From: Candidatus Binataceae bacterium | GTDB taxonomy: Bacteria > Desulfobacterota > Binatia > Binatales > Binataceae | Direction: 5' to 3' | NCBI GenBank assembly: GCA_035294265.1 | Contig: DATGLK010000010.1 | Location: forward strand, 1-64,000 | Length of the DNA: 64,000 bases | Shown: positions 47,005 through 56,611 of the stretch, one piece after another | Position numbering within the stretch: the first letter of the stretch is position 1 | Layout of the letters: each line of letters begins with the position of its first letter | The notes under the pieces: generated by a model | Seen by the model: the letters and a program-made list of their open reading frames with translations, nothing else | Told to the model about the DNA's origin: nothing | The model's database searches: none | Program-made: the position numbers and the translations under genes

Positions 47005-47697
47005 ATGCGATCTACAGGTCGCCGCACGCGGTTTTCGATGGACGGACGGACGCTGCGCGGAAAGCGCATTCGAGAACAGATCAAAGCTCAAATTATCGCC
47101 GCACATACAGATCTGATGCGCGAGGGCATTCCCTTGCCCACTACGGTCGAGGTGGCGCGGCGGGCCGGGCTTTCACTCCGGGTCCTCTTTAAGCACTTTC
47201 ACGACGCCAACTCCCTGCGCAAAGCCGTCATCCAGCAACTGCTGACCGAATCCCAGCGCATGATGGCCCAGCCGATCGATTACTCGCTGCCACTGGGCGC
47301 ACGCTTTTTAGCCTTCGTCGAGCGCCATACTCGCATGTTGGAAGCGATGACGCCCTTTCGCCGTGCCGGCTGTGTCCTGGAGTATTCCATGCCTCTCGTC
47401 GCGGCCTCGCTGCGTCGTGCCCGCCGCGACACCATCGGCGCTATTGCCGAGGTCGTGACCCCAGAGATCTACCGCCTGCTGCCCGCCAAGCGAAAAGAGC
47501 TGATCGCCGCGCTGCACACAGTTTGCTGTTGGCCGTCGTGGGAGAATCTGCGTGTGGTCCATCGTTTCAGTCAGGCGGCCGCCCGCCAAGTCATGGCGCA
47601 ATCCGCAATGGCCCTGCTGCGTGAGGCTTTCGCTGCGCGCAGTACGGAACTTGCCCTGGGCAGCAGCCTCGCGCCCGCCGATCCCAACCGCCAATAA
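47005..47697 (+). CDS. TetR/AcrR-family transcriptional regulator
   Basis: 230 residues. N-terminal helix-turn-helix: VEVARRAGLSLRVLFKHFHDANSLRKAV, with the HTH at about 46-66. The C-terminal ligand domain is unassigned. A later ATG at 47038 is an alternative start. Target unknown; the upstream lipoprotein gene or the gene-poor region after it are candidates. Confidence 0.8.
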   Translation: MRSTGRRTRFSMDGRTLRGKRIREQIKAQIIAAHTDLMREGIPLPTTVEVARRAGLSLRVLFKHFHDANSLRKAVIQQLLTESQRMMAQPIDYSLPLGARFLAFVERHTRMLEAMTPFRRAGCVLEYSMPLVAASLRRARRDTIGAIAEVVTPEIYRLLPAKRKELIAALHTVCCWPSWENLRVVHRFSQAAARQVMAQSAMALLREAFAARSTELALGSSLAPADPNRQ

Positions 47698-47750
47698 GCC
47701 GCCCCACGCACGGAGCCATCATGCCATGCATTAGGCGTGCATAGTTACCC

Positions 47751-47784
47751 TTGACAGTTAGTAGACGCCGGAGTTAGCTATATT
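47751..47784 (+). promoter_or_regulatory. Weak candidate promoter for small gene
   Basis: TTGACA at 47751-47756 is followed by TAGCTA after 18 bases and TATATT after 22. Spacing to the better -10 is too long, so this is only suggestive. It lies about 90 bases before the small frame with the strong ribosome-binding site. Confidence 0.25.
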
Positions 47785-47872
47785 AGCCTTTGTTGAGCGG
47801 TATTAATGGGGTCGCTCGGGGCAGTGTAAAAGGCGACCGGATTGGACCAGCGTGAGAAAGAGGAGGCCTTCG

Positions 47873-48088
47873 ATGTATTCCGGCGAATTGGCAGGCTTCG
47901 AGCCCGATCGTTATCTAATGGCGTGCTATAATGGCGACAAACTACAGGCCCGTCACTTTCCGCATGGCCAACAAGTTCAGCCCCGTGACGGTCTGGTGGC
48001 GGTCATTGAGGGGCATTTACATTTGGCTGGCGATTGCGAGTGGTGCGATCGTGTACGTCATTTGTGCTGGTCGCGCCGCATCTTCTAG
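47873..48088 (+). CDS. Possible small hypothetical protein (71 aa)
   Basis: Starts MYSGELAGFEPDRY, with AGGAGG 6 bases upstream of the ATG, the best ribosome-binding site in this region. The product has no recognised domain and a late Cys/Trp/His-rich stretch (CEWCDRVRHLCW). A competing overlapping frame (47931-48155) encodes a membrane-helix peptide, so either frame may be the real one, or neither. Low confidence. Confidence 0.25.
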   Translation: MYSGELAGFEPDRYLMACYNGDKLQARHFPHGQQVQPRDGLVAVIEGHLHLAGDCEWCDRVRHLCWSRRIF

Positions 48089-49331
48089 TCGTCTCGCGAA
48101 TCTTTGTGCCAGGTTAAGCGAGATTTTGAGGAGTCGCGCACCGCTTGGCACCTAAGGGCGAGCCCGGCCTTGCCTCGCGAAGGTTGGGACACGGCGGCTC
48201 CCGCCCTCAGCGCTTGACTACGCTTTTTTAGCAGACGGCACGTATCTCAACGCTTTGAGCGCCAGAAGTAATGTGCAGCCGCGCCCTCGTTCTGCCACAG
48301 TGACTCATTGAGATAGCTTTCGCCGCACCGCCGCCCGCTTGCCGCGCTACCATGAGAGTTAGGAGACGTGGTCGCAAGAATTGTAATGAACAACCAGTTA
48401 AGGAGTCGCGGGAGTTCGTGGCGCCAGCGCGAATGGGCTGCACTATGCGAGCTTCCGCGCACGCTGCTTTGGAGCACTGCGATGGCGGTGGTTTTGTTGG
48501 CGATTTTTGGCGGGTCTTTTGTCGCCGACATATCCCGACCAGCTACCTGCAGCGCACTATGAACCAACGCCTGGTTGGCTCAGGCATAGCGATGTCGCCT
48601 ATTTCGATCGCGCAGCGCCGGTGCCATATCGGTTGTATTTGAGCGACGCCGACTTGAGCATCGATAATCTTTCCAATCACCAAGGCCAAGTAGCCACTGA
48701 GACCAGCCCGTCGGGTCCCATCGGCCGGCCCCACAGCAATACTTAGCAAGCAATCCTCAATTTGCTCGGCAACGCTTTTTATCGGGCAATTCTGCCGGGT
48801 TTCAATCGTGCTCGCGCGGCTTTGCCTTGTTCGTTTCGACCCGAGGCATTTCGCGGCGCGGGAGCGTGGTCAGCGAATCACGGTTGAGCGAGAGTGAGCG
48901 CGAAATGGCTGGGCCGCGCGCCCTTGGCGCTGCCGGTTTGGGGGATACCGTCAGCAGCGGCAGCCCAGCCATTCCGCTTGGGGGATGGCGCTGTCTGGGG
49001 GAACAGCGCACCCGGGCACGACGCAAATTTTATACCGCCGCTATTGGGAAGAATTTGCCGCGAGATTTGGCGCGAGGACCGCACGCTGGTTGCCAAAGTG
49101 CAACGCCCACACTCAGTTGCTCACCCGACCAGCCCCAATTTCAGGGCGTGATATCTGGCCTTTCGCAAAAGGCCAAGAGAAAAGGAACTTTCGCAGAAAC
49201 TACAGCCGCCGGGCTCTCCATCGAACCCTAATTCGGCCGCTTTCCCGCTCCCACGCAGTCAAGCTCCCGTGCTATGAAGAAACTCTACTCACCGGCTTGA
49301 TCCGGCGACGCACGTGCAAGGAGGTTTGGCG

Positions 49332-50456
49332 ATGGCTGACAGCACTAACTGTCGCTTGGTGGGGCATTTCGATTGCCCGGGTGGTGGCCAGGTCTGGCTG
49401 GACGGCACAACCATGTATATCGGACACATGAGCAGTCCCCATGGCACCTCCATCGTCGATGTCTCCGATCCTGCTAGGCCACGCTTGCTGGCCACGGTAG
49501 AGATTCCCGAGGGCTGGCATTCGCACAAGGTGCGCGCCGAAGGCGGCGTGATGGTGGTCAACCACGAGCGGGCCGGCAAAGCCAACCCCGAGTTCGGGGG
49601 CGGGCTGGGGATCTATGACGTCAGCCGCCCGGGCGCACCCAAACTTATCACCAAATGGAAGACCGAGGGCGGCGGGGTCCACCGCTACTCGTTCGACGGC
49701 CGCTACGCCTATATCTCGCCCACGGTCGAAGGCTATATCGGCAATATCATGATGATCCTTGACCTGGCCGACCCCAGCCGACCTTTGGAAGTAGGCCGGT
49801 GGTGGATTCCGGGCCAATGGAAAGCCGGGGGCGAACAATATCCGTGGGGCGATGGCGTGCCGCCGCGCTGCCATCATCCGCTGCGGCTGGATAACCGGCT
49901 GTATGTTAGCTATTGGCATCACGGCCTGTTTATCCTGGACATCGAGGACATGAGCCGACCGCGCATGGTCGGGCAGTTCAACGTCGAGCCGGCCTTCCCC
50001 TGGCCCACCCATACCGTGCTGCCCATACCCCATCCGCTCAAAGGACGCCGCGTCGCGGTGGTGGCCAACGAGGATGTGCTCAAGCTGCGGCCGGCTGCCC
50101 CTTCTTTCGCCTGGGTGTTCGATATTACCCACGAGAGCCAACCTTTCCCGATAAGCTCGATTCATGTCCCGGGCGTAGATCGCGACGGCTCACCACAGCC
50201 CGATATGACGGGCTGCCATCAGCCTACCGAGCGGCTGGCGGGCGACGTCATCCCGTTTGCCTGGTTCGCCCAGGGACTGCGCCTGATGGATATCTCCGAT
50301 CCCTACACGCCGCACGAGGTCGGCCATTATCTGCCCGACCTGCAGCCGGGATGCGACCGGGTCTGCGCCAATGACGTGACGATCGACGATCGCGGGCTGA
50401 TTTATGTCGTCGATCGGCTGCGCGGCGTCGATATCATCCAAAGCAACCTGCTTTAA
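49332..50456 (+). CDS. LVIVD-repeat beta-propeller protein
   Basis: 374 residues from ATG 49332, 7 bases after AAGGAGG. Contains repeated blocks such as TSIVDVSDPARPRLLATVEIP, GLGIYDVSRPGAPKLI and GLFILDIEDMSRPRMVGQF, the LVIVD repeat of cell-surface propellers. No signal peptide is visible, so it is probably cytoplasmic or exported without a signal. Many His and Trp. Function unknown. A GTG six codons earlier is a weaker start. Confidence 0.8.
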   Translation: MADSTNCRLVGHFDCPGGGQVWLDGTTMYIGHMSSPHGTSIVDVSDPARPRLLATVEIPEGWHSHKVRAEGGVMVVNHERAGKANPEFGGGLGIYDVSRPGAPKLITKWKTEGGGVHRYSFDGRYAYISPTVEGYIGNIMMILDLADPSRPLEVGRWWIPGQWKAGGEQYPWGDGVPPRCHHPLRLDNRLYVSYWHHGLFILDIEDMSRPRMVGQFNVEPAFPWPTHTVLPIPHPLKGRRVAVVANEDVLKLRPAAPSFAWVFDITHESQPFPISSIHVPGVDRDGSPQPDMTGCHQPTERLAGDVIPFAWFAQGLRLMDISDPYTPHEVGHYLPDLQPGCDRVCANDVTIDDRGLIYVVDRLRGVDIIQSNLL

Positions 50457-50489
50457 CTGGCGCCCGCTACCCAGGCTTTAATCGGACAG

Positions 50490-50523
50490 AAAGATTGCTC
50501 AGCTGAAAAGATTGCTCAGTTGA
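50490..50523. repeat. Two tandem 17-base repeats
   Basis: Two copies of AAAGATTGCTCAG[CT]TGA lie head to tail in the spacer after the LVIVD gene, differing at one base. Too few copies for a functional claim. Confidence 0.6.
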
Positions 50524-50577
50524 ATGGTTACGGGCAGGCGCCCGCTGGCGACGGGTGCGGGTCGCCCTTCCCCCCTT

Positions 50578-50608
50578 CGCCTGCGCCTGCCCGCAACTTG
50601 CGCAGGCG
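50578..50608. terminator. Hairpin between converging genes
   Basis: CGCCTGCG (50578-50585) pairs perfectly with CGCAGGCG (50601-50608). It lies directly after the stop of the lipoprotein gene and about 120 bases after the LVIVD gene. No U-run follows on either strand, so it may be a weak terminator or transcript-stabilising stem. Confidence 0.35.
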
Positions 50609-50610
50609 AG

Positions 50611-51480
50611 CTACATACCTGCCATCGTCTTGGAAGAGAAGAACAGGAAGAAATTGGACGGTACCTCGATTGCGCTGCCCGCTTTTTCCGCCGCGTCCAA
50701 CTCCTCGGTCGAGGTGATTCCAGTGCTGCCGTCGGCCGGCGGCCACTCGTTGGGCGAGGTCACCAGAACCGGTTTGACTTCCCACCAGATTGCCGGGTCG
50801 TTCAGCTCGGTGTTGTCGATTACGTGGCTATGATTGGGAGTGGGCACGAACACATTGGTGGCCGGAGCAGGGAGCTTGCCCAACGCGACCAGGGCAGGCC
50901 CCAGATCCACGGTCGAGGAATGCATCGTGCAGGTGCCTGGCGCTTCGCCTGGGGTCGGGCATTGGGTATAGACCAGCGGCTTGGTCTTGAACCCCTCGGG
51001 AATCGCGCCGAACAGTTTGATCAGAGTGCTGCCCAAGGCCGAGCCGCATAGAGTCGTGGAGCGAACCCCAGGGGGACACGCCATGGCGTCGGCCGGATTC
51101 TGATCGTTATCCACTGAGAACATCGGAATTAAGACGTAAATGGGTTCAGTTTGGGTGGTTGAAGCGCCGCTGGGATCGATCGTGGGTTGAATCGCCGCCT
51201 GGCAGATCTGGGTCTGAAATTCGCCCGGATCGGACTGGGCCAGGATGCCGTTGAAGTTGAGGTCGTCGGTGGGTTCGTCCACGCAGTCATAATTCATGGT
51301 ATAGGTGAAAGTGAGCACTTGACCCGCGCCGAAGCCGAGGGTTTGGTTGGCTGCCAGGCTAGCCGGGGTTGCGGTGGGTACCGCCTGGGCCCTCGCCGAG
51401 TCCGAACCGCTGCAGGCCGCCAGTGCCACCGCTAAAAGACTCGCCAGCGCAGCGCTGAAGATGCCATCTCGAAGCCTCAT
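50611..51480 (-). CDS. Hypothetical lipoprotein
   Basis: 289 residues from ATG 51480 with GGAGGGAG 7 bases upstream. Lipobox LAAC (C23), then Cys residues at intervals in CVDEPTDDLNFN, QICQAAI, CPPG, CGSALG, QCPTPGEAPGTCTM. No family recognised. The gene sits 250 bases downstream of the anti-sigma factor, same strand, so it is a candidate target of that sigma factor. Function unknown. Confidence 0.7.
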   Translation of the reverse strand: MRLRDGIFSAALASLLAVALAACSGSDSARAQAVPTATPASLAANQTLGFGAGQVLTFTYTMNYDCVDEPTDDLNFNGILAQSDPGEFQTQICQAAIQPTIDPSGASTTQTEPIYVLIPMFSVDNDQNPADAMACPPGVRSTTLCGSALGSTLIKLFGAIPEGFKTKPLVYTQCPTPGEAPGTCTMHSSTVDLGPALVALGKLPAPATNVFVPTPNHSHVIDNTELNDPAIWWEVKPVLVTSPNEWPPADGSTGITSTEELDAAEKAGSAIEVPSNFFLFFSSKTMAGM

Positions 51481-51732
51481 TGATCTTCTCCCTCCCGGGT
51501 TAGTGATGGCCAAGATACGGAGCGGAAGAAGAAACGGATTGCCGGATAAGACTTATTTTTGACATTTCCGCGGCCCCGTCTGATGGCGCCGGCGGAAACC
51601 CAGGGTCTTCCAGCAGCCTTGTATGTAGCGGATGTAGTAGAACAATCGACAGATGTGGCGCGACAGGCCGGTGCAGCCTTGGGGAAAGTACCCCGTCTAG
51701 CAGCGAAGGTCGCCGCGCCATTCAGGGCGCTG

Positions 51733-52569
51733 TTAGGTGGGTGCGCCCTTGAGATACATCTGACCGCTGGGTTTGCTGACGCCAGCCGCGGGCTCCAGCG
51801 TGACCGCGCTCAAAAGCACGTGCTGATCTGAAGGCGGCATGGCCACCGGCGCCACTACCGGGCCCGATTGCCCGACCCGAAACAGGCCGGCGGGCAGCGG
51901 CCCGTGCTCGCGGGTAATCCACCATACCTCGTAGGCTTTTCCGGGCGGGGTGCGGGGTAAGCCCGAGGCCTGGATCAGTGCCGCATGGTTGCGCTGACTA
52001 ACCGCGATTAGAGCCCCGCCGCCGCGGTTGGGAGAAAGCGGCTGCAAGCGGGTCAATTGCAGGTCGGGCGCGGTCAGCACCTGCTCCATGCGGACCCGCT
52101 CGCCCAGCACCTGTTGCAGCGTGGCGACTGCATCACGCGCCGACGCCAATTGCGAGCGCATCTGGGCCATGCGAGCGCTCTGAAGTTGGCTAGTCCCACG
52201 CATTTGTGCAAGCTGTCGGCTGATAACTCCGGCGTAAACCACGACTCCAACCAAGCCAGCCGCCAATGCGGCGCTAACCCAGCGCCAGCCGCGCGTCACA
52301 CCTGCTCGGCGCGCCAAGCCAACCCGAGGAGCGGCAGTCTGGGGCTCCAGGCGCGCGGCCACACGCCGCCACACCCGCTGTTCGGCGCTTGGCTGCGCGG
52401 GATCGAGAGCGAAGGCCATTGCGGCGGCGGCCTCGCGCAAGGCGTCCAACTCGGCTTGGCATTCGGCGCAACCGGCGCTCAGATGCTCGGTTAGATCCCG
52501 CGCCTCTTGTGGCTCCAGCTTGTCGACCGCGGCCAGCGGCAACAGGTCTTTGTAATCCTGATGCTCCAT
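51733..52569 (-). CDS. Anti-sigma factor of the RskA type
   Basis: 278 residues. N-terminal zinc-type anti-sigma domain with H29, C34 and C37 (EHLSAGCAECQAEL), one membrane helix at about 96-116, a coiled-coil stretch (RMAQMRSQLASARDAVATLQQ) and a C-terminal RskA domain (PGKAYEVWWI, LPAGLFRVG, VTLEPAAGVSKPSG). It should hold the sigma factor of the upstream gene at the membrane. Starts one base after the sigma gene stop, so coupled. Confidence 0.88.
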   Translation of the reverse strand: MEHQDYKDLLPLAAVDKLEPQEARDLTEHLSAGCAECQAELDALREAAAAMAFALDPAQPSAEQRVWRRVAARLEPQTAAPRVGLARRAGVTRGWRWVSAALAAGLVGVVVYAGVISRQLAQMRGTSQLQSARMAQMRSQLASARDAVATLQQVLGERVRMEQVLTAPDLQLTRLQPLSPNRGGGALIAVSQRNHAALIQASGLPRTPPGKAYEVWWITREHGPLPAGLFRVGQSGPVVAPVAMPPSDQHVLLSAVTLEPAAGVSKPSGQMYLKGAPT

Positions 52570-52570
52570 G

Positions 52571-53128
52571 CTACACGTCCCGCCCCGCCAGTGCCTGACG
52601 CATCCTGGTCAGAGCACTGCGAATTCGGGTCTTGACGGTGCCTAGCGGAACTCCCAGTCGGGCGGCAATCTCGGTTTGCGAAAGCTCGGAAAAGTAGGCC
52701 AGTTCCAAGGTGTCGCGCTCACTACGCTGCAAGCCCGCCAGGACGGTGCGCACTACTTGGGAGCGCCGGCCGCGCTCGAGTTGCGCGGCCGGCTCAGGTA
52801 CGGGCTCGGGATCGTCGGCCGCCATGGTCTTGGAACGCGCCTTGATCGCGCGCAAGCGGTCCAAACAGCGGCTGCGCGCGATGGTAATCAGCCACACCGC
52901 CGGCGTACCGCGGCTGGGGTTGAAATTACCCGCTTCACGCCAGACCTGCCACAAGACATCGGCCGCGATCTCCTCGGCATCTTCTTCGCTGCGCAAAAAC
53001 CGCCAAGCCAGCGCGGTGAGCATCCTGGCGTAGCGTGCGTTGAGCGTCCGCAGCGCTGCGGTGTCGCGCGCCGCGATTTTGCCGATCAACTCATGATCGG
53101 ACAGCTCGGACTGGATTGGATCGGCCAC
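52571..53128 (-). CDS. ECF RNA polymerase sigma factor
   Basis: 185 residues, ECF group with RskA-type partner (SigK-like). Region 2 is RYARMLTALAWRFLRSEEDAEEIAADVLWQVWR (two pieces, about 28-62); region 4 HTH is YFSELSQTEIAARLGVPLGTVKTRIRSAL (about 142-170). The start is GTG 53128 without a good ribosome-binding site. It is the first gene of a sigma/anti-sigma pair. Confidence 0.9.
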   Translation of the reverse strand: MADPIQSELSDHELIGKIAARDTAALRTLNARYARMLTALAWRFLRSEEDAEEIAADVLWQVWREAGNFNPSRGTPAVWLITIARSRCLDRLRAIKARSKTMAADDPEPVPEPAAQLERGRRSQVVRTVLAGLQRSERDTLELAYFSELSQTEIAARLGVPLGTVKTRIRSALTRMRQALAGRDV

Positions 53129-53221
53129 CGCTTGTTCGGCTGAGATACGCGGCTGGTAGCTTGTCAGATTTAATTTTCACTGAAAACCCCAGCCGGCGGG
53201 TCTACGGCTCAGGCAACGAGG

Positions 53222-54037
53222 TCACCTAGCGGACGGCGGCGGCTCGAAGAGAAAGGTCTGATTGGACAGGCAGCCATAGAAAATCCCCTCGTAAAGCCTG
53301 CTTACCCGCTCCCCGGGGGCCATTGCGCCCAGGATGTAGAACAAGGGATCAAAATGGTCGGGGGTCGGCACCGCCAAGGCCGCGTGAGGCGCCCGCCGCT
53401 GGAAGTCCAAAATAGCCTCACTATCCGCAGCAAGCAGGCGGTCGGCCAACCAGCGATCGAATTGCTCCGCCCAGGCCATCGGCGGCACTTCTTTTTCCCG
53501 CCGGCGCAGAAAGAGATTGTGGGCGCTGCCCCCGCTCCCGATTAAGAGCACCCCTTGCCCGCGCAACGGCTCCAGCAGCCTGCCGATACGGGCCAATTGG
53601 CGCGGGTCGCGGCCGGCCGGAATCGACAGCTGAAGCACCGGAATATCGGCGTTGGGATAGAGCGCGCGCAGCGGAATCCAGGCCCCGTGATCCAACCCGC
53701 GCTCGGGCTCGATCCCCGCGGCTTCGCCTCCCGCCTCCAGCAAGGCCGCGATACGGGCGGCGAGCGCAGGATCGCCTGGCGCAGGATAGCGCAGGCGGTA
53801 AAAGGGTGGCGGATAGCCCGAGAAGTCGTGAATGGTCGGGGGTTTCAAACTTGCGGTGAGCTGGCTCGGGCCGGGCTCCCACCAATGGCCCGAAATAACC
53901 ACGATAGCGGCTGGGGTGGGAATGCTACGCCCTACTTGGTGCAAGGCGTCGATAAAGGGATCTTCAGCTAGTGCCTCGGCGGCGGCTCCATGTGAGATAA
54001 ACAGCATCGGTAGGGTGGATTGCCGGACGCTAACCAT
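53222..54037 (-). CDS. DODA/LigB-type extradiol ring-cleavage dioxygenase
   Basis: 271 residues. Family of 4,5-DOPA and protocatechuate-type dioxygenases with iron or zinc. Metal-ligand histidines are probably in FISHGAA, SGHWWEP and TPDHFDPL; GLDHGAWIPLRALYPNADIPVLQ is the signature block, and TIHDFSGYPPPFYRLRYPAPG is conserved in YgiD. Substrate unknown; with the amidohydrolase and flavin enzymes nearby it suggests aromatic metabolism. Confidence 0.87.
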   Translation of the reverse strand: MVSVRQSTLPMLFISHGAAAEALAEDPFIDALHQVGRSIPTPAAIVVISGHWWEPGPSQLTASLKPPTIHDFSGYPPPFYRLRYPAPGDPALAARIAALLEAGGEAAGIEPERGLDHGAWIPLRALYPNADIPVLQLSIPAGRDPRQLARIGRLLEPLRGQGVLLIGSGGSAHNLFLRRREKEVPPMAWAEQFDRWLADRLLAADSEAILDFQRRAPHAALAVPTPDHFDPLFYILGAMAPGERVSRLYEGIFYGCLSNQTFLFEPPPSAR

Positions 54038-54286
54038 CGGTTTCCCACACTCCAGGGCCTAGCGGACTAATACGTGTGCCGACGCTCTTGCCCACAGGGT
54101 CACGATACCGCGCTCGGGGTCGCGCTACAATGCGCTCACTCAGCCACTTCCTCTCCGCGGTTCACGCGCCCTGTGAGGATCAGGACGCCAATGCTGGCAT
54201 TTTTATCGCACTCGCAGTAGCGTTCTGCGCGATAGCGCAAAATCCTAATCGCAGCTAACCAAAGCCGCCGCCAGGAGGGACCGCGC

Positions 54287-55261
54287 GTGAGGATTGTAAC
54301 CCTCGAAGATCACATCAGCACGCCGATGCACAATCAAATGTTACCGCCGCGCGGCCAACGTACCAGCAGCCTAGAAGAGCGCGGAGCCGAGTTCGGAATC
54401 GACATTTTCGCCGAACTCGACGAGTTGGGAGCAAAACGGATAGCCGCGATGGATGCCGCGGGTATCGATCTACAGGTGATGTCGCTAACGGTGCCCGGCT
54501 GCCAAGGCTTTGCCGCCGACACCGCGATCGCGATGGCGACAGACGCCAACGATCGGATGGCCGCCGCGGTCAGCGCTCATCCCACGCGGCTGGCAGCCTT
54601 CGCCGCGCTGCCCACCGCCGAGCCACAGGCCGCGGCCAAGGAATTGGAGCGCGCGGTCAGCCGCCTGGGTTTCAAAGGCGCGATGATCAACGGCCACGCG
54701 CGCGGTGAGTATCTCGATGACCAGAAGTTCTGGCCGATCTTCGAGTGCGCTCAGGCTCATGGGGTACCGATCTATCTCCATCCGACATTCCCCCATCCTA
54801 CCGTGATGAAGACCTACTTCGCCGGCTACGACGAATTGGCCCTGGCCGCCTGGGGCTTTGCGATGGACACCTGCACCCATTTCATGCGCTTGATTTCCGC
54901 TGGCCTGTTTGACCGCTTCCCCGAGCTTAAAATCATTCTGGGCCACCTCGGCGAAGGATTGCCCTTTTGGCTCCATCGCTTCGACGACCACACCCGCTTC
55001 CAGGCCAAGCGACGGGGGTTGAAAAAACGGCCGGCACAATATCTGCGCGACAATCTGCTGGTCACCACCAGCGGCAACTTTTTCACTCCCGCCTTTGTCT
55101 GCACTTTGCTGGCGCTGGGAGCCGACAACATCATGTTTTCGGTCGATTGGCCCTACGAATCCAATCGCGCCGGGACCGACTGGTTGCGCCAACTGCCGAT
55201 TAGCTCGGCCGACCTGGAGAAGGTGGCCCATCTCAACGCGGAGCGCGTGCTGCACTTATGA
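54287..55261 (+). CDS. Amidohydrolase-family decarboxylase (gamma-resorcylate decarboxylase/ACMSD-like)
   Basis: 324 residues beginning at GTG 54287, nine bases after AGGAGGG. Metal-site residues of the family are E7 and H9 (LEDH), H165 (YLHPTFP), H220 (GHLGEGLPFW) and D287 (SVDWPYE), as in resorcylate-type decarboxylases. It therefore probably removes CO2 from a hydroxylated aromatic acid. The stop overlaps the MFS start (ATGA), suggesting uptake of the same substrate. Confidence 0.87.
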   Translation: MRIVTLEDHISTPMHNQMLPPRGQRTSSLEERGAEFGIDIFAELDELGAKRIAAMDAAGIDLQVMSLTVPGCQGFAADTAIAMATDANDRMAAAVSAHPTRLAAFAALPTAEPQAAAKELERAVSRLGFKGAMINGHARGEYLDDQKFWPIFECAQAHGVPIYLHPTFPHPTVMKTYFAGYDELALAAWGFAMDTCTHFMRLISAGLFDRFPELKIILGHLGEGLPFWLHRFDDHTRFQAKRRGLKKRPAQYLRDNLLVTTSGNFFTPAFVCTLLALGADNIMFSVDWPYESNRAGTDWLRQLPISSADLEKVAHLNAERVLHL

Positions 55262-56547
55262 GCCGCGCGGGCCGCGCGGCAGGGGAGGACTATGGCATCT
55301 TTGCCAATCGCTGGTGGGTGGTCGTCGCCTCGGCGTTTGGGCTGATCGTCAGCGCCGGTCCAATCAACATCTTCGCCTTTGGCGTCTTCCTCAAACCAGT
55401 CTCGCAGGCGTTGGGGATTAGCCGCGGGTTGCTGGGATCGGCGCTGCTGATTACCACTGCGGTCGGTACCCTGGCCAATCCGGTGGTCGGCGCCTTGGTC
55501 GACCGCTTTGGACCGCGCCGAGTGCTTATGCCGGGGATCGCACTGTATGCGATGGGCGTGGCCTCATATTCGCTGATGACCTCTTCGGCCGCGATGATTT
55601 ATCTACTATTCGCCCTATCGGGGGTTTTCGGCGGCGCACAGTCCCCGGTACCCTACGCCGCGGTAGTCTCCAAATGGTTCGATCATGAACGCGGCCTAGC
55701 CCTAGGAGTTGCGATGGGCGGAGTAGGCGTGGGCGCGGCAGTAGTCCCTCAACTGACCGCCCTATTGATTAGCCATTATGGCTGGCGCGAGGCCTTTGTA
55801 TGGCTGGGAGTCTGCATGCTGCTGATCGCCTGGGTTCCGGTGGCGATCTTCGTGCGCGAACCCGCCGCCTACGGCACCGCCCGCGCGGCCAAGCGCCGAA
55901 GCCCCGACCTGCCTGGAGTCAGCGCCCGCGACGCCATCCTGCATTCCTGGCGCTTTTGGGCTTTGACGGTGGCCTTTTTTCTGGGCGTGGCGGCCATCAA
56001 CGGGACCCTCTCGCAACTGGTGCCGCTACTCACCGATCGAGGGATGAGTATGCAAGCCGCGGCCTCGATCCTGGGGGTGGCGGGATTAGCACTGATCGCC
56101 GGCCGGGTGATCTCGGGCTGGTGCCTGGACCGATTCTTCGGCCCTTACGTCTCGATCTGCTTCTATCTCTTCCCCATCGCCGGCATCGCGCTGCTCGGCC
56201 GCGGCAGCGGCGGATTGGTGCCGATCGTGGGCACCCTGCTGTGCGGCCTGGCGGTGGGCGCCGAGGTCAACCTGATGGCTTTTCTGGTTACTCGCTACTT
56301 TGGCCTCAAGGCCTACGGCACCATCTACGGCGTAATGTTCGGATTTTTTGCCGGCGCCAACGGGGTGGGTCCCTTTTTGGCCACTCACTCCTACAACTGG
56401 TACCACTCCTACGGGCCGGCTTTTGTCTGGTTCCAGGCCGCCCTGCTGGTCGCCATCGCCCTGTTTGCACCGCTGGGGCCGTATCGCTACCCGGCCGGAC
56501 AATCGATGCCGGCGTTGGAAGAGGGCGCCGCCGCCGTTCCCACCTGA
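55258..56547 (+). CDS. MFS transporter coupled to the decarboxylase
   Basis: 429 residues, twelve predicted membrane helices, MFS signatures GALVDRFGPRRVL and GRVISGWCLDRFFG. Starts inside the decarboxylase stop codon, so it likely imports the aromatic or other acid that the neighbour acts on. Similar general type to the transporter at 33145 but clearly different in sequence. Confidence 0.87.
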   Translation: MSRAGRAAGEDYGIFANRWWVVVASAFGLIVSAGPINIFAFGVFLKPVSQALGISRGLLGSALLITTAVGTLANPVVGALVDRFGPRRVLMPGIALYAMGVASYSLMTSSAAMIYLLFALSGVFGGAQSPVPYAAVVSKWFDHERGLALGVAMGGVGVGAAVVPQLTALLISHYGWREAFVWLGVCMLLIAWVPVAIFVREPAAYGTARAAKRRSPDLPGVSARDAILHSWRFWALTVAFFLGVAAINGTLSQLVPLLTDRGMSMQAAASILGVAGLALIAGRVISGWCLDRFFGPYVSICFYLFPIAGIALLGRGSGGLVPIVGTLLCGLAVGAEVNLMAFLVTRYFGLKAYGTIYGVMFGFFAGANGVGPFLATHSYNWYHSYGPAFVWFQAALLVAIALFAPLGPYRYPAGQSMPALEEGAAAVPT

Positions 56548-56611
56548 CGCTAGATTAAGACTGCGCCTAGCTGGACTCTGCACGCTGTGAGATGACTCCA
56601 GGGCTATCCAG

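Larger units (their letters stand above)
47698..49331. other. 1.6 kb gene-poor region with possible decayed coding sequence
   Basis: No convincing full-length gene on either strand. Only short frames are open. One (47873-48088) has a perfect ribosome-binding site and is listed separately. A frame at 48386-48562 has a plausible membrane-helix peptide (LLWSTAMAVVLLAIFGG) and is followed in another frame by a more protein-like stretch ending near 48746, which could be a frameshifted remnant. No tRNA, rRNA or transposase detected by eye. Confidence 0.4.

Noticed and set aside
47931-48155. Alternative frame with membrane helix
   Set aside because: Lacks a ribosome-binding site comparable to the one at 47873; kept only as an alternative to that small ORF.
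48247-48567. 106-codon minus frame in the gene-poor region
   Set aside because: No domain or ribosome-binding site; composition is not protein-like.
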